Position numbers and translations under genes: made by a program
Source: Collinsella sp.
GTDB lineage: Bacteria > Actinomycetota > Coriobacteriia > Coriobacteriales > Coriobacteriaceae
Assembly: GCA_022728415.1 (NCBI GenBank)
Contig: JAIJJM010000130.1
Coordinates: 1 to 6,287, forward strand
Reading direction: 5' to 3'
DNA length: 6,287 bases
Notes under the pieces: generated by a model
Told to the model about the DNA's origin: nothing
The model's input: the letters and a program-made list of their open reading frames with translations, nothing else
The model's database searches: none
Shown here: in pieces, positions 1-6,241 of the stretch
How positions within the stretch are numbered: position 1 is the stretch's first letter
Layout of the letters: each line of letters begins with the position of its first letter

Positions 1-2435
1 GCCGGGGCATCCTCGGCCACGACGCCCTCGAACCTGATGATGATCCTGGGATTCGCGCCCGCCAGCCAGTTCGCCCGCACATAGTCGTCGGCGAACACGA
101 GACGCACGGCATGGTTCGCGTCGTTCCACTCGCTGCGGTACTGGCTCTTGGGGATGAACTTGCCGGTGGTCAGGTCGGTGACCTCCAGGGTCTGCTTGTC
201 CGGCTGGAAGTGCTCGTCATACGTGTCGGTGACCGCCACCTCGACGATAGTGTAGGCGAGACTGTCGGGCAGGTGCGGCTGGGTTTCCAGACGGTATTCG
301 AGACGCTGGCCGGGGAAGACGATCTTGCCGTCCACGCTGTCCTGGGCGCCGCCTTGGGAGGATTCCCCGACCACATCCTTGACCACGGACGGCACGTAAC
401 CGCAGACCTTCGGCTCGTTGGTTTCGACCGTGTGGGTGTTGATGGTCTGCGAGCCGGCGTTGGTCAACTCCGCGCCGTTCTTGCCGGCGGTGCAGAACGT
501 GATCTCGTCGTCCGCTTCGATGCCGAAGTCATCGCGCACCTGGCCCGCCCCGGCCCCGTTGGCGTAGTTCGCGCGGCCGGGCACGAGCATCGTGATCTGC
601 CTGGCCTTCGCCAAGCCCTTCAGTCCGGTCAGGTAGGAGGCCTTGGCCGTGGCGGTGACCACGGTGCCATCGATCGTGATGTCCCACTGGTCGGTGATGT
701 CACGGCCACGGTTGGCGATGTCGCTTACGCTGCTTTCGCGATCGGTGCCCGCGTCCGCCTCGTACACATGGACCTTCGCCGCTTCATCGGCGTCGAACAG
801 GTAATCGGCGGCTGTCCAATCATCGACCAAGGTGAGCGTCTGCGGAGCCTGGATCAGGTTCGCCGGCACGGTGCCGTTGACCACGGAGGCCACGCGGTCT
901 CCGTCGAGGAACACCTTGCCGTCGCCGCCGGTCTGGTTGGTGCGGTCGGGGTCGATCACGGCCTGCCACTTGCCATTAGTGTCGAGCATGATCCAGCTTT
1001 TGTCGGGATTGGGACGCCAGGTGTCGAACTCGCGTTCTCCCGCGTCGGCCTCGGGCAGCTGGTTCCACTTGCCCCACGCATGGTCGCTGATGTTCTGGTA
1101 ATCGGATGGCAGGCTGACGGTCACATCGAAGCCGAACACATACTCGTGGTCGAACGGCATCATGCCCTTGTCGGCCGAACGGACCGCGCTGACCGTGTTC
1201 GATGCGCGGTCCCAACCGATCTCGAACTCGTTGGAGACATCGCGATTGTTGTCGGTGGCGTCCACGAGCGTGAAGCCGTCCACCGTGTAATCGACGCCGT
1301 TGGGTTCGATCACGTCCCTGAAACTCAGCTCGTAACCGCCCCGGCCGGTCCCATACGTGATGGTGGTGCGGTTGGTCATTCGGTCGGCGCTGACGCCTTC
1401 CTCGATGCTTTTGACCGGATCGGCCGGCGGCACGGCGCTGACCTTCCAGGTCTCCGCCGGATCCCGGTCCGTGGTGTCCACGGCCGCCTGCATGCTTCCC
1501 TGCCTGGGCACTTGGATGTCGATCCAATATGTGCCCTCGGCCCAGGAATCCATGCCGAAATCACCCGGCGAGGCCAGGTTGTCGATCACGGTGTCGCCGC
1601 TGTTGGCGAAGCTGATCGGCTTGCTCACGCTGCCCGTCGGCGTGTAGGGGCCGCCATCGTAGTGCACGATCGCGGTGCCGTGCAGGGTCTCCTTGATCGA
1701 CGAGCCGCCGTTGTTCGCGTGGATGGTGTCGCCGACCGGCGTGGTCGAGCCGACCTGCATGTCGGTCTGCTGGCGGTGCGAGGTGGTGACGGTCAACGGA
1801 TAATCGACGGGCGGCTGGTTCTTGGCCAGCACGACCACACGGAACGAGGCATCGGGATTGGCGTTGATGGAATCCTGCACCAGGCTATCCACCGAACGCA
1901 CGCCAAGCCGATCGGTCCACGTGGTGCCGGTCGTGTACGACTGGCCTTGGTACTGGTAGGTGCCGCGCCCTTCGGCGGCCCATTGGGACTCCCAACGCTG
2001 ACGCGCGTTCGAACTGACATAGGAACCGCTGAACACGCCGTTGCCGAGGCGCGCGTAGCCGACAGCGACCATCCGGCATTCCGCGTCACCCTCCCCGGTG
2101 TATGAGGCCTTGCACTCCGAGATCGCGTCGGCAAGGATGGCATTCATATCCACGAACTGATTCGACCCATCCTCCAAATCGGAAGACAGGGTGGTGCCCG
2201 AATCACGTATCGCCTGCTTCATGCCCTCCAGAGTGGCGGGCCGGGAATCCTTGTAGATCCAATGCACGTCGGCGGTCTGCGATGGAACCTGCCCGCCGGA
2301 ACCGCCACCGCCCTCGCCGGAACCGCCACCACCGCCCTCGGCGAACGCGGCTGGCGCCAGATATCCCAAGGCCAACGCCCCTGCGGTCAGGGCAGCCATC
2401 AGCATCGTGCGCCTGCTCTTCTTCCCACCTGACAT
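1..2435 (-). CDS. Large secreted surface protein / putative wall-anchored adhesin, N-terminal 811 residues (3' end outside window)
   Basis: The frame is open from ATG at 2435 to the left edge, with no stop, so the gene is partial at its 3' end. AAAGGA at 2445-2450, nine bases before the ATG, supports the start. A signal peptide is clear: KKSRR at residues 5-9, a hydrophobic stretch about 11-30, and likely cleavage after A32 (AFA|E). A Gly/Ser linker (33-48) follows. The mature N-terminal region has WIYKDS (59-64) and a Cys pair, C108 and C120. A beta-rich domain begins near K342 (DPVKSIEEG). A second Cys pair is C648 and C678. The last visible domain begins near K686 (PSVVKDV) and has GKIVFPGQRLEYRL followed by VTDTYDEHF, resembling isopeptide-forming or antigen I/II-type C-terminal adhesin domains. 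Proteins of this type usually end in an LPXTG sorting signal, which would lie outside the window. The ligand is unknown. Secretion is near certain; adhesin function is inferred. Confidence 0.85.
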   Translation of the reverse strand, partial: MSGGKKSRRTMLMAALTAGALALGYLAPAAFAEGGGGGSGEGGGGSGGQVPSQTADVHWIYKDSRPATLEGMKQAIRDSGTTLSSDLEDGSNQFVDMNAILADAISECKASYTGEGDAECRMVAVGYARLGNGVFSGSYVSSNARQRWESQWAAEGRGTYQYQGQSYTTGTTWTDRLGVRSVDSLVQDSINANPDASFRVVVLAKNQPPVDYPLTVTTSHRQQTDMQVGSTTPVGDTIHANNGGSSIKETLHGTAIVHYDGGPYTPTGSVSKPISFANSGDTVIDNLASPGDFGMDSWAEGTYWIDIQVPRQGSMQAAVDTTDRDPAETWKVSAVPPADPVKSIEEGVSADRMTNRTTITYGTGRGGYELSFRDVIEPNGVDYTVDGFTLVDATDNNRDVSNEFEIGWDRASNTVSAVRSADKGMMPFDHEYVFGFDVTVSLPSDYQNISDHAWGKWNQLPEADAGEREFDTWRPNPDKSWIMLDTNGKWQAVIDPDRTNQTGGDGKVFLDGDRVASVVNGTVPANLIQAPQTLTLVDDWTAADYLFDADEAAKVHVYEADAGTDRESSVSDIANRGRDITDQWDITIDGTVVTATAKASYLTGLKGLAKARQITMLVPGRANYANGAGAGQVRDDFGIEADDEITFCTAGKNGAELTNAGSQTINTHTVETNEPKVCGYVPSVVKDVVGESSQGGAQDSVDGKIVFPGQRLEYRLETQPHLPDSLAYTIVEVAVTDTYDEHFQPDKQTLEVTDLTTGKFIPKSQYRSEWNDANHAVRLVFADDYVRANWLAGANPRIIIRFEGVVAEDAP
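2295..2339 (-). repeat. Tandem in-frame Gly/Ser linker repeat
   Basis: On the minus strand a 24-base unit (2339-2316) is followed directly by a 21-base unit (2315-2295). They are identical except for one extra glycine codon in the first. Together they encode EGGGGGSG then EGGGGSG, right after the predicted signal-peptide cleavage site of the surface protein. Because both units are multiples of three, slippage or recombination would change linker length without breaking the frame. Confidence 0.85.
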
Positions 2436-2503
2436 ACGTATCCGTCCTTTCAGTCGGAAGCGCCCCATGATGCGCTCCCTCCCGTTTCACACGGATACGG
2501 AAA

Positions 2504-2533
2504 ATGCGGGCGACCATTCACGGCCGCCCGCAT
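2504..2533 (-). terminator. GC-rich hairpin with short T run in the surface-gene leader (possible attenuator)
   Basis: ATGCGGGCG (2504-2512) pairs perfectly with CGCCCGCAT (2525-2533), and CC/GG (2514-2515 with 2522-2523) extends the stem past one mismatch. Read on the minus strand, the stem is followed by four T residues (2504-2501) and then CC. It therefore resembles a weak intrinsic terminator located 69 bases before the surface-protein ATG. It could attenuate that gene or end an upstream minus-strand transcript. The short T run keeps confidence low. Confidence 0.35.
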
Positions 2534-2561
2534 CCTTCCTTGTCCCTGGAAGAAGAACGCA

Positions 2562-2580
2562 CCGGCGGGCCTTCCGCCGG
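2562..2580 (-). repeat. Second GC-rich hairpin in the surface-gene leader
   Basis: CCGGCGG (2562-2568) and CCGCCGG (2574-2580) form a perfect 7-bp stem around a 5-base loop. No T run follows on either strand. On the minus strand its distal part contains GCCCGC, which could pair instead with GCGGGC in the 5' arm of the neighbouring hairpin, so the two structures could be mutually exclusive. The stem is seen; any regulatory role is inference. Confidence 0.5.
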
Positions 2581-2756
2581 GACGCCTTTCCCAGCTTCCC
2601 CCTGCCAGCCGTAGCCAGCGGCGGACAACTGCAATCGCATGAAACGGTTTAATGGGACTATCTGCCTTTCTTTTCTGATATGTGTGCCTTTTGATACGCT
2701 ATTGGCTTAGTTACCGGCTGGAGGTTCGGGCTGAACCAGTAAATGAAGAGGGATGA

Positions 2757-3404
2757 ATGGCGGGAATTGCATTTTTTGATATCGACGGAACGCTCACATA
2801 CGGCATTAGCTCTGGCGCATTTATTGCGGACCGGTTGGGTACCGGCGACAGGATGCGAGATGCAGAGGATCGATACGCACGCGGTGAGATCGGAAATGAC
2901 ACGGTATGCGATATTGATGCTCGTGGATACACTGGCCATCGGGTAAGTGAAATTCACGGATGGTTGAACGATCTCCCGCTTGTGCAAGGAATCGCACAGT
3001 CCGTTGCGGAATGCAAGTCGAGGGGAATCAAGCCAGTCCTCGCATCCTGCGCTTGGACAGTCGTTTCCGAGAGCCTTGCGCAGAGATTTGGATTTGAAGC
3101 ATGGTGCGGTCCAGAACTTGCTGTCAAGGATGGCGTGTTTATTGGTAAAACAGCGGCATATGCCGATGAACAAACCAAAGTAACATTCATGAGGCAGCAA
3201 TGTGAATGCTTGGGAGTTGAAGCTTCGAATTGCATCGCTATTGGTGACAGTCGTTCTGACCTACCGCTGTTCAAAGCCGTCGGTGTCTCGCTTGCCTTCA
3301 ATGCGGACAAGCAGACACGTGCTGCTGCGACTTTTGCTTTCGAAGGAGCGGATCTATCCACTGCGCTAGCCCGTCTCTTTGAACATTTGCCAGTTGAAAG
3401 CTGA
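2757..3404 (+). CDS. HAD-superfamily subclass IB (SerB-like) phosphatase
   Basis: This 215-residue cytoplasmic protein has all four HAD motifs. Motif I is FDIDGTLT, with nucleophile D8 and general acid D10. Motif II is LASCAW, with S97. The motif III lysine is probably K141 (DEQTKVTF). Motif IV is GDSRSDLP (163-170), with acidic residues D164 and D168. A helical cap lies between motifs I and II (about 15-85), as in the subclass IB group that includes phosphoserine phosphatase. Members hydrolyse small phosphomonoesters with Mg2+; the substrate here cannot be read from sequence. Length is normal for the group. The ATG at 2757 follows AGAGGG (2747-2752) by four bases. The gene stands alone, diverging from the surface gene and converging on the GNAT gene. 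Its GC content (about half) is lower than that of the surface gene, which could reflect transfer. Phosphatase assignment is firm; calling it serB would be unsupported. Confidence 0.85.
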   Translation: MAGIAFFDIDGTLTYGISSGAFIADRLGTGDRMRDAEDRYARGEIGNDTVCDIDARGYTGHRVSEIHGWLNDLPLVQGIAQSVAECKSRGIKPVLASCAWTVVSESLAQRFGFEAWCGPELAVKDGVFIGKTAAYADEQTKVTFMRQQCECLGVEASNCIAIGDSRSDLPLFKAVGVSLAFNADKQTRAAATFAFEGADLSTALARLFEHLPVES

Positions 3405-3753
3405 CTTCAGACTGACAGGCTGCACACTGAGGACAAGATTGGGAACGAGCCTCCCAAAAAGCTTTTCGAGGTCGTATCATTCGTAAGCTTCATGCGTGAA
3501 CACCTGCGCGGTGGTGCGGTTCACGCCGACTACACGTTGCGTCATGTGGCACATTGCGAAAGCCTGCCCACATTCATCGAGGATGGATGGTGGTGCTGGC
3601 TCTTATCAAGAGCAAAGCCGAAAACATAATAAGGAATAGACTGCATCTGTATGTCAGATTGTTTGCTTGTATGAATGCGGGACTTGCAGCCGCACATATC
3701 ACAGTGGGTGGCTTACGCACTGGCTCCATGCGGATGATGTGTGGAACACTGCC
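3405..3753. other. Convergent intergenic gap with open in-frame extension of the phosphatase frame
   Basis: No confident gene lies in these 349 bases. After the phosphatase TGA (3402-3404) the same frame stays open for 74 codons to a TAA at 3627-3629. Its third positions are GC-richer than the surrounding DNA up to roughly 3585, and it contains an ATG at 3492 (MREHLRGGAVHADYTLRHVA). It could be a decayed gene, a small gene with a distant start, or chance. I recognise no family. Other structure includes the palindrome AAAAGCTTTT (3457-3466), a 6-bp hairpin at 3599-3613 and nested short stems at 3690-3733. None has a T run, so no clear terminator is visible for either convergent gene. From 3630 to 3753 I see nothing else. 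Confidence 0.4.
3494..3526. repeat. 8-bp inverted repeat
   Basis: GCGTGAAC (3494-3501) and GTTCACGC (3519-3526) are exact inverted copies separated by 17 bases. They lie inside the open extension downstream of the phosphatase. No T run follows, so it is not a standard terminator. It could be a protein-binding palindrome or chance. Confidence 0.4.
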
Positions 3754-4272
3754 TCAATCCGCGAGAGCCACGCGCATGACCAGTTCACCGTCGTGTTCGC
3801 TGATGATGGTGAAGCCAAGCGACTCGTAGAGATGGAGGGCGTTGGCGTTGGTGCGCTGGACCGAGAGGCTGGCTGCGGCGTGACCATCGGTTCGCAGTCG
3901 GTCCAGTAACGCCGTCATCAGGCGGTGCCCTATGCCTCGGTTCCGCCAGTCGGGAAGCAAGGATATGGAGACTTCCGGCGTTGCCGTGTCGATGGTGCCG
4001 TAGCCTGCGGAGTTGTTCGGGAAGATTCTGGCCCATGCGGCACCCACGATTTGCGGACCGTTCGGTAGTCCGGCGCGAGCAACCATGCAGGCATCGTCGG
4101 GCCGTCCGAATCCCTCGATATATCGCCGCAATTCCGGCAGCTCGACAACGCTCCTGTCCGGTGCCGGGGTTCCCGGCGATACATGAATCGCCTGATACAG
4201 GAACTCGACGAGCAACGGATATTCCTCCGGTCGCATCGCCGTGATTGCGATGGCCGAAGGAACATGAGCCAT
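3754..4272 (-). CDS. GNAT-family N-acetyltransferase
   Basis: This 172-residue cytoplasmic protein has the GNAT fold signatures. Motif A is SISLLPDWRNRGIGHRL (about 102-118), in which R110-N-R-G-I-G115 is the acetyl-CoA pyrophosphate-binding loop. Motif B is NANALHLYESLGF (142-154), with Y149 at the usual general-acid position. The family moves acetyl from acetyl-CoA to an amine on a small molecule, peptide or protein; the acceptor is not evident. The ATG at 4272 is chosen because GGAGG lies five bases upstream and the fold begins soon after (ITAMRPEEY). The frame is open upstream, and an ATG at 4329 with AGAGGA before it would give 191 residues. The gene follows the ABC-F gene on the same strand after 165 bases, so co-transcription is plausible. 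It could be an antibiotic-modifying or a housekeeping acetyltransferase. Confidence 0.85.
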   Translation of the reverse strand: MAHVPSAIAITAMRPEEYPLLVEFLYQAIHVSPGTPAPDRSVVELPELRRYIEGFGRPDDACMVARAGLPNGPQIVGAAWARIFPNNSAGYGTIDTATPEVSISLLPDWRNRGIGHRLMTALLDRLRTDGHAAASLSVQRTNANALHLYESLGFTIISEHDGELVMRVALAD

Positions 4273-4277
4273 GTTCG

Positions 4278-4282
4278 CCTCC
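4278..4282 (-). promoter_or_regulatory. Ribosome binding site that decides the GNAT start
   Basis: The minus strand reads GGAGG here, five bases before the ATG at 4272. It is a better match and spacing than the sites before the upstream in-frame starts at 4329 (ATG) and 4404 (TTG). This favours the 172-residue product. Confidence 0.7.
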
Positions 4283-4434
4283 GTGTGAAGTTTTTTGCCA
4301 TGTGCTCGCGGCATAATCGGTCGTGTCATACTGGTGTCCTCTTGCTCGGTCATTGCCATCGATACAGCTTCATACGAAAAGGAATGCGTCTTGCCGATAT
4401 CCAAGTCTTACGAAGGAACGTAAACTCATAGATA

Positions 4435-4446
4435 GCGTCATGACGC
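4435..4446. repeat. Perfect 12-bp palindrome over the ABC-F stop codon
   Basis: GCGTCATGACGC is fully self-complementary and contains the ABC-F stop codon. It has no loop or T run, so it is unlikely to terminate transcription. It might be a binding site or chance. Confidence 0.4.
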
Positions 4447-5949
4447 GCATCGCCATCGAATCGATGTAACGGCATTCAGAAACCATTCGTCATGGCTGAC
4501 TGCGACCAATGCGCCCGCATAGGAGGATAGCGTATTAGCAAGTGCCTGTTTGGAGTGCAGGTCGAGGTGGTTGGTCGGCTCATCCATGATGATGAGCTGT
4601 GGCTGTTCAATCATGCCGAGGCACAACAGAAGTTTGCGTAGTTCGCCTGGCGAGGGATTGCCGCCGGCGAGCAGTCTGTCGGGGTCGGCGTTAAGTTGGG
4701 CGTAGGCGCTGAGCACAATGGCGCGTTGCTCGTCCGTCAAAGCATGCAAGCGGTTCATTGCGTTGGCGGTATCCATGTCGCTGGAATTTTGGGGAATATA
4801 GAGATATGGCATTCTCTCCGAATGCCGCTGCGCTTCATCACGCTCCAGCGCTTCGATCAATCGTCGTATCAATGCGGTTTTACCGCTGCCATTTGGACCG
4901 CTGATGCCGATGCGGTCGCGCGGGCCGATGCTCAGCATATCGGGTTGGTCCGCGATGGCGTGGTCGTTGGGGATGCGCGTCAATTCCCTACGTGAGCTCG
5001 GCATGACGTTCATCCAGATGGTGCCGTCGTAGCGTTTGGCCGCTTCGCTGAGGTGAGCAAGTCTGTCGGTGGCGGCGGCGATACGCCCGTCGAATTGCGC
5101 GCTTGTCTGTGCGACAGTGGTGCCGATAGCCGGTTTCAGATTTTTCAGGGCTTTGCGAGCGTCGATGTCCTTGATATCGATGCGCATTCCCTGATTCTTC
5201 CGCATATCCAGTTCGCGCGCACGCTGCGCCCGCTCCCGCTTGATGCGCTGCATGCGTTGCAGCTCCTTTCGAGTGGACTGTATGGCGGCCGTATCGGCAC
5301 GTTGATTGTCGCGCATCTGCTGCGCGGCCTGGGTATATCCACCCTGATAGGTGTTCGCCGCCGTGATGTTACGCCCACGCGCATGTCGGCGCTCCAGCAT
5401 CACGCAGCGCGAACACGTCGCGTCGATCAGTTCGACATCATGGGAGATCACGATGCCTATGCCATCGAACCGACGCATCGCCTGCGTGATGGCTTGGCGC
5501 GTCCTGCCGTCCACATGATTGGTTGGCTCGTCCAACACCAGCACGTCGGGATCGCCGGCCAGCGCACAAGCGATTTGCAGCCGCTTGGCTTCGCCTCCAG
5601 AGAGAGTCTCGTATCGGTATGCCCAATCGTCGCCGATGTTCAGCGCGTCGCGGATGGCGATGGTCTCGCCCGTCCAATCCGCCGCGAAATCATCCAGATT
5701 CGTAGGCGTTTCATCAGTACGTTGCGGACAGTAGGCGACTGCCATCTTGCACGGGTTCGGCGAGACTGTCCCCGAATCGGGGGAAAGCATGCCGCAGGCG
5801 AGTTTGGCCAGTGTGGTCTTGCCAATGCCATTGTCTCCCAGCACTGCGGCCCAGCCGGCCGCGAATGTCGCGGACAGATGTTCGAACAATGGTTCCGGCG
5901 CGCCCGGATAGCAGTAGGAAATATCGGTTAGTGTCAATATCTGACTCAT
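4438..5949 (-). CDS. ABC-F ATPase (ribosome-acting, possible antibiotic-resistance type)
   Basis: This 503-residue protein has two ATP-binding cassettes in tandem and no membrane segments, which defines the ABC-F family. Such proteins bind the ribosomal E site, not a transporter. Cassette 1 has Walker A GDNGIGKT (38-45), Q76, signature LSGGE (116-120), Walker B VLVLDEPTNHVD (136-147) and switch H170. The linker (about 200-330) is long, basic and helical, with KNQGMRIDIKDIDARKALKN (251-270) near the expected tip that approaches the peptidyl transferase centre. Cassette 2 has Walker A GPNGSGKT (351-358), Q387, a divergent signature SPGE (433-436), Walker B LIIMDEPTNHLD (452-463) and H486. The protein ends soon after this, with no C-terminal extension. 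The ATG follows AGAGG by five bases. Length and linker fit resistance-type members (Msr, Vga, Lsa groups), but housekeeping ABC-F proteins cannot be excluded. A GNAT gene follows. The leader is long and structured. Confidence 0.88.
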   Translation of the reverse strand: MSQILTLTDISYCYPGAPEPLFEHLSATFAAGWAAVLGDNGIGKTTLAKLACGMLSPDSGTVSPNPCKMAVAYCPQRTDETPTNLDDFAADWTGETIAIRDALNIGDDWAYRYETLSGGEAKRLQIACALAGDPDVLVLDEPTNHVDGRTRQAITQAMRRFDGIGIVISHDVELIDATCSRCVMLERRHARGRNITAANTYQGGYTQAAQQMRDNQRADTAAIQSTRKELQRMQRIKRERAQRARELDMRKNQGMRIDIKDIDARKALKNLKPAIGTTVAQTSAQFDGRIAAATDRLAHLSEAAKRYDGTIWMNVMPSSRRELTRIPNDHAIADQPDMLSIGPRDRIGISGPNGSGKTALIRRLIEALERDEAQRHSERMPYLYIPQNSSDMDTANAMNRLHALTDEQRAIVLSAYAQLNADPDRLLAGGNPSPGELRKLLLCLGMIEQPQLIIMDEPTNHLDLHSKQALANTLSSYAGALVAVSHDEWFLNAVTSIRWRCAS

Positions 5950-5958
5950 GGAAGCCTC

Positions 5959-5997
5959 TTTCGATAAGGCGCATTAATCAAACTGTGACTATCGAAA
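5959..5997 (-). promoter_or_regulatory. Inverted repeat abutting the ABC-F ribosome binding site
   Basis: TTTCGATA (5959-5966) and TATCGAAA (5990-5997) are exact 8-bp inverted copies with a 23-base spacer. On the minus-strand RNA they can form a stem, extended by one G-U pair, whose 3' arm runs into the AGAGG of the ABC-F ribosome binding site (5955-5959). As DNA, the half-site centres are 31 bp apart, close to three helical turns, which could suit a repressor. The repeat is seen; a role as translational switch or operator is inference. Confidence 0.45.
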
Positions 5998-6067
5998 AGT
6001 GGCGGACTGTGCCATTTATTGCCAAGCTGCATTCAGAAAGCAGTCCTCGTGACGGCACCGAAAGTCG

Positions 6068-6145
6068 CTATGCTAACGAGAACTTCATCGAATCAGGCAT
6101 TGCGATTGGTACAATGGCAGATACGCGCGATAATGCGCAGAACAC
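6068..6145 (-). CDS. Possible 25-codon upstream peptide in the ABC-F leader
   Basis: The minus strand has a strong purine-rich site (GAGGAG at 6155-6160, within AAGAGGAGAGA), nine bases before a GTG at 6145. The frame runs 25 codons to a TAG (6068-6070), and the peptide contains the hydrophobic run SAIVPIAMP. It ends 118 bases before the ABC-F start. A short translated frame with a good ribosome binding site upstream of an ABC-F gene fits a drug-sensing leader peptide. No homologue is recognised, and a frame this short can arise by chance. Confidence 0.3.
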   Translation of the reverse strand: MFCALSRVSAIVPIAMPDSMKFSLA

Positions 6146-6193
6146 GCGGAATCTCTCCTCTTGCAATCCGCCACTGCTCAAATCACCAATGCT

Positions 6194-6241
6194 CTAAGGC
6201 CTTCCTGCTTCGGAACCACCTTGGCATGTCAGGTGTTCCAT
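6194..6241 (-). CDS. Possible 15-codon first upstream peptide
   Basis: ATG at 6241 begins MEHLTCQGGSEAGRP, ending at TAG (6194-6196). There is no clear ribosome binding site. The ATG lies 13 bases after a TAAAAT -10-like element, so a transcript from there would be nearly leaderless. Its codons lie inside the competing hairpins at 6196-6239. It is in the same frame as the second upstream peptide. It may be a leader peptide or simply chance. Confidence 0.2.
   Translation of the reverse strand: MEHLTCQGGSEAGRP
6196..6239 (-). repeat. Two overlapping, mutually exclusive hairpins
   Basis: The first stem pairs AGGTGTTCC (6231-6239) with GGAACCACCT (6212-6221): nine pairs, one bulged base and a 9-base loop. 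The second pairs TTCC (6202-6205) with GGAA (6212-6215), reinforced by AAGG (6196-6199) with CCTT (6219-6222). Both need bases 6212-6222, so only one can form. No T run follows on the minus strand, so a plain terminator for the upstream gene is less likely. Confidence 0.5.

Larger units (their letters stand above)
2436..2756. other. Divergent intergenic region between surface protein and phosphatase genes
   Basis: These 321 bases separate two divergently transcribed genes, so both promoters should lie here. I see no convincing -35/-10 pair for either gene. The left part (2436-2630) is GC-rich and carries two hairpins in the surface-gene leader. The right part (about 2640-2756) is AT-richer. 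A small hairpin, GGTTC (2723-2727) with GAACC (2733-2737), lies 19 bases before the phosphatase start. No protein-coding frame in the region looks real. Confidence 0.6.

Noticed and set aside
111..2105. A 664-codon plus-strand open frame
   Set aside because: It is antisense to the surface-protein gene, whose frame has a signal peptide, ribosome binding site and adhesin-like domains. The plus-strand product is low-complexity V/G/R/D-rich, typical of the mirror frame of a high-GC gene.
2203..2517. A 104-codon minus-strand frame overlapping the surface-gene start
   Set aside because: It is a frame-shifted shadow. The 2435 start in the other frame has the ribosome binding site and signal peptide.
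2658..3200. A 180-codon minus-strand open frame
   Set aside because: It overlaps the HAD phosphatase on the opposite strand, where all four catalytic motifs are in order. The antisense product has no family features.
3690..3733. Nested stems CCGCA/TGCGG and CAGTG/CACTG downstream of the GNAT gene as a terminator
   Set aside because: The stems are only 5 bp each with large internal loops, and no T run follows on either strand.
3667..3909. A plus-strand frame beginning with a zinc-finger-like CGTC
   Set aside because: Most of it is antisense to the GNAT gene. A single CxxC is not enough to call a zinc finger.
4273..4404. N-terminal extension of the GNAT gene to a TTG at 4404
   Set aside because: TTG has no ribosome binding site before it, and the added residues are outside the GNAT fold. 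GGAGG before 4272 is far better.
5053..5931. A 292-codon plus-strand open frame
   Set aside because: It lies entirely opposite the ABC-F gene, whose motifs are complete. It has no recognisable domain.
5811..6197. A 128-codon plus-strand frame crossing the ABC-F start and leader
   Set aside because: Half of it is antisense to ABC-F coding sequence, and no domain is recognised. The leader part is open on both strands, so openness alone is weak evidence.
6206..6226. T-box-like motif AAGGTGGTTCC on the minus strand
   Set aside because: It only loosely resembles the T-box consensus AGGGTGGNACCGCG. There is no specifier stem, and an ABC-F gene is not a usual T-box target.
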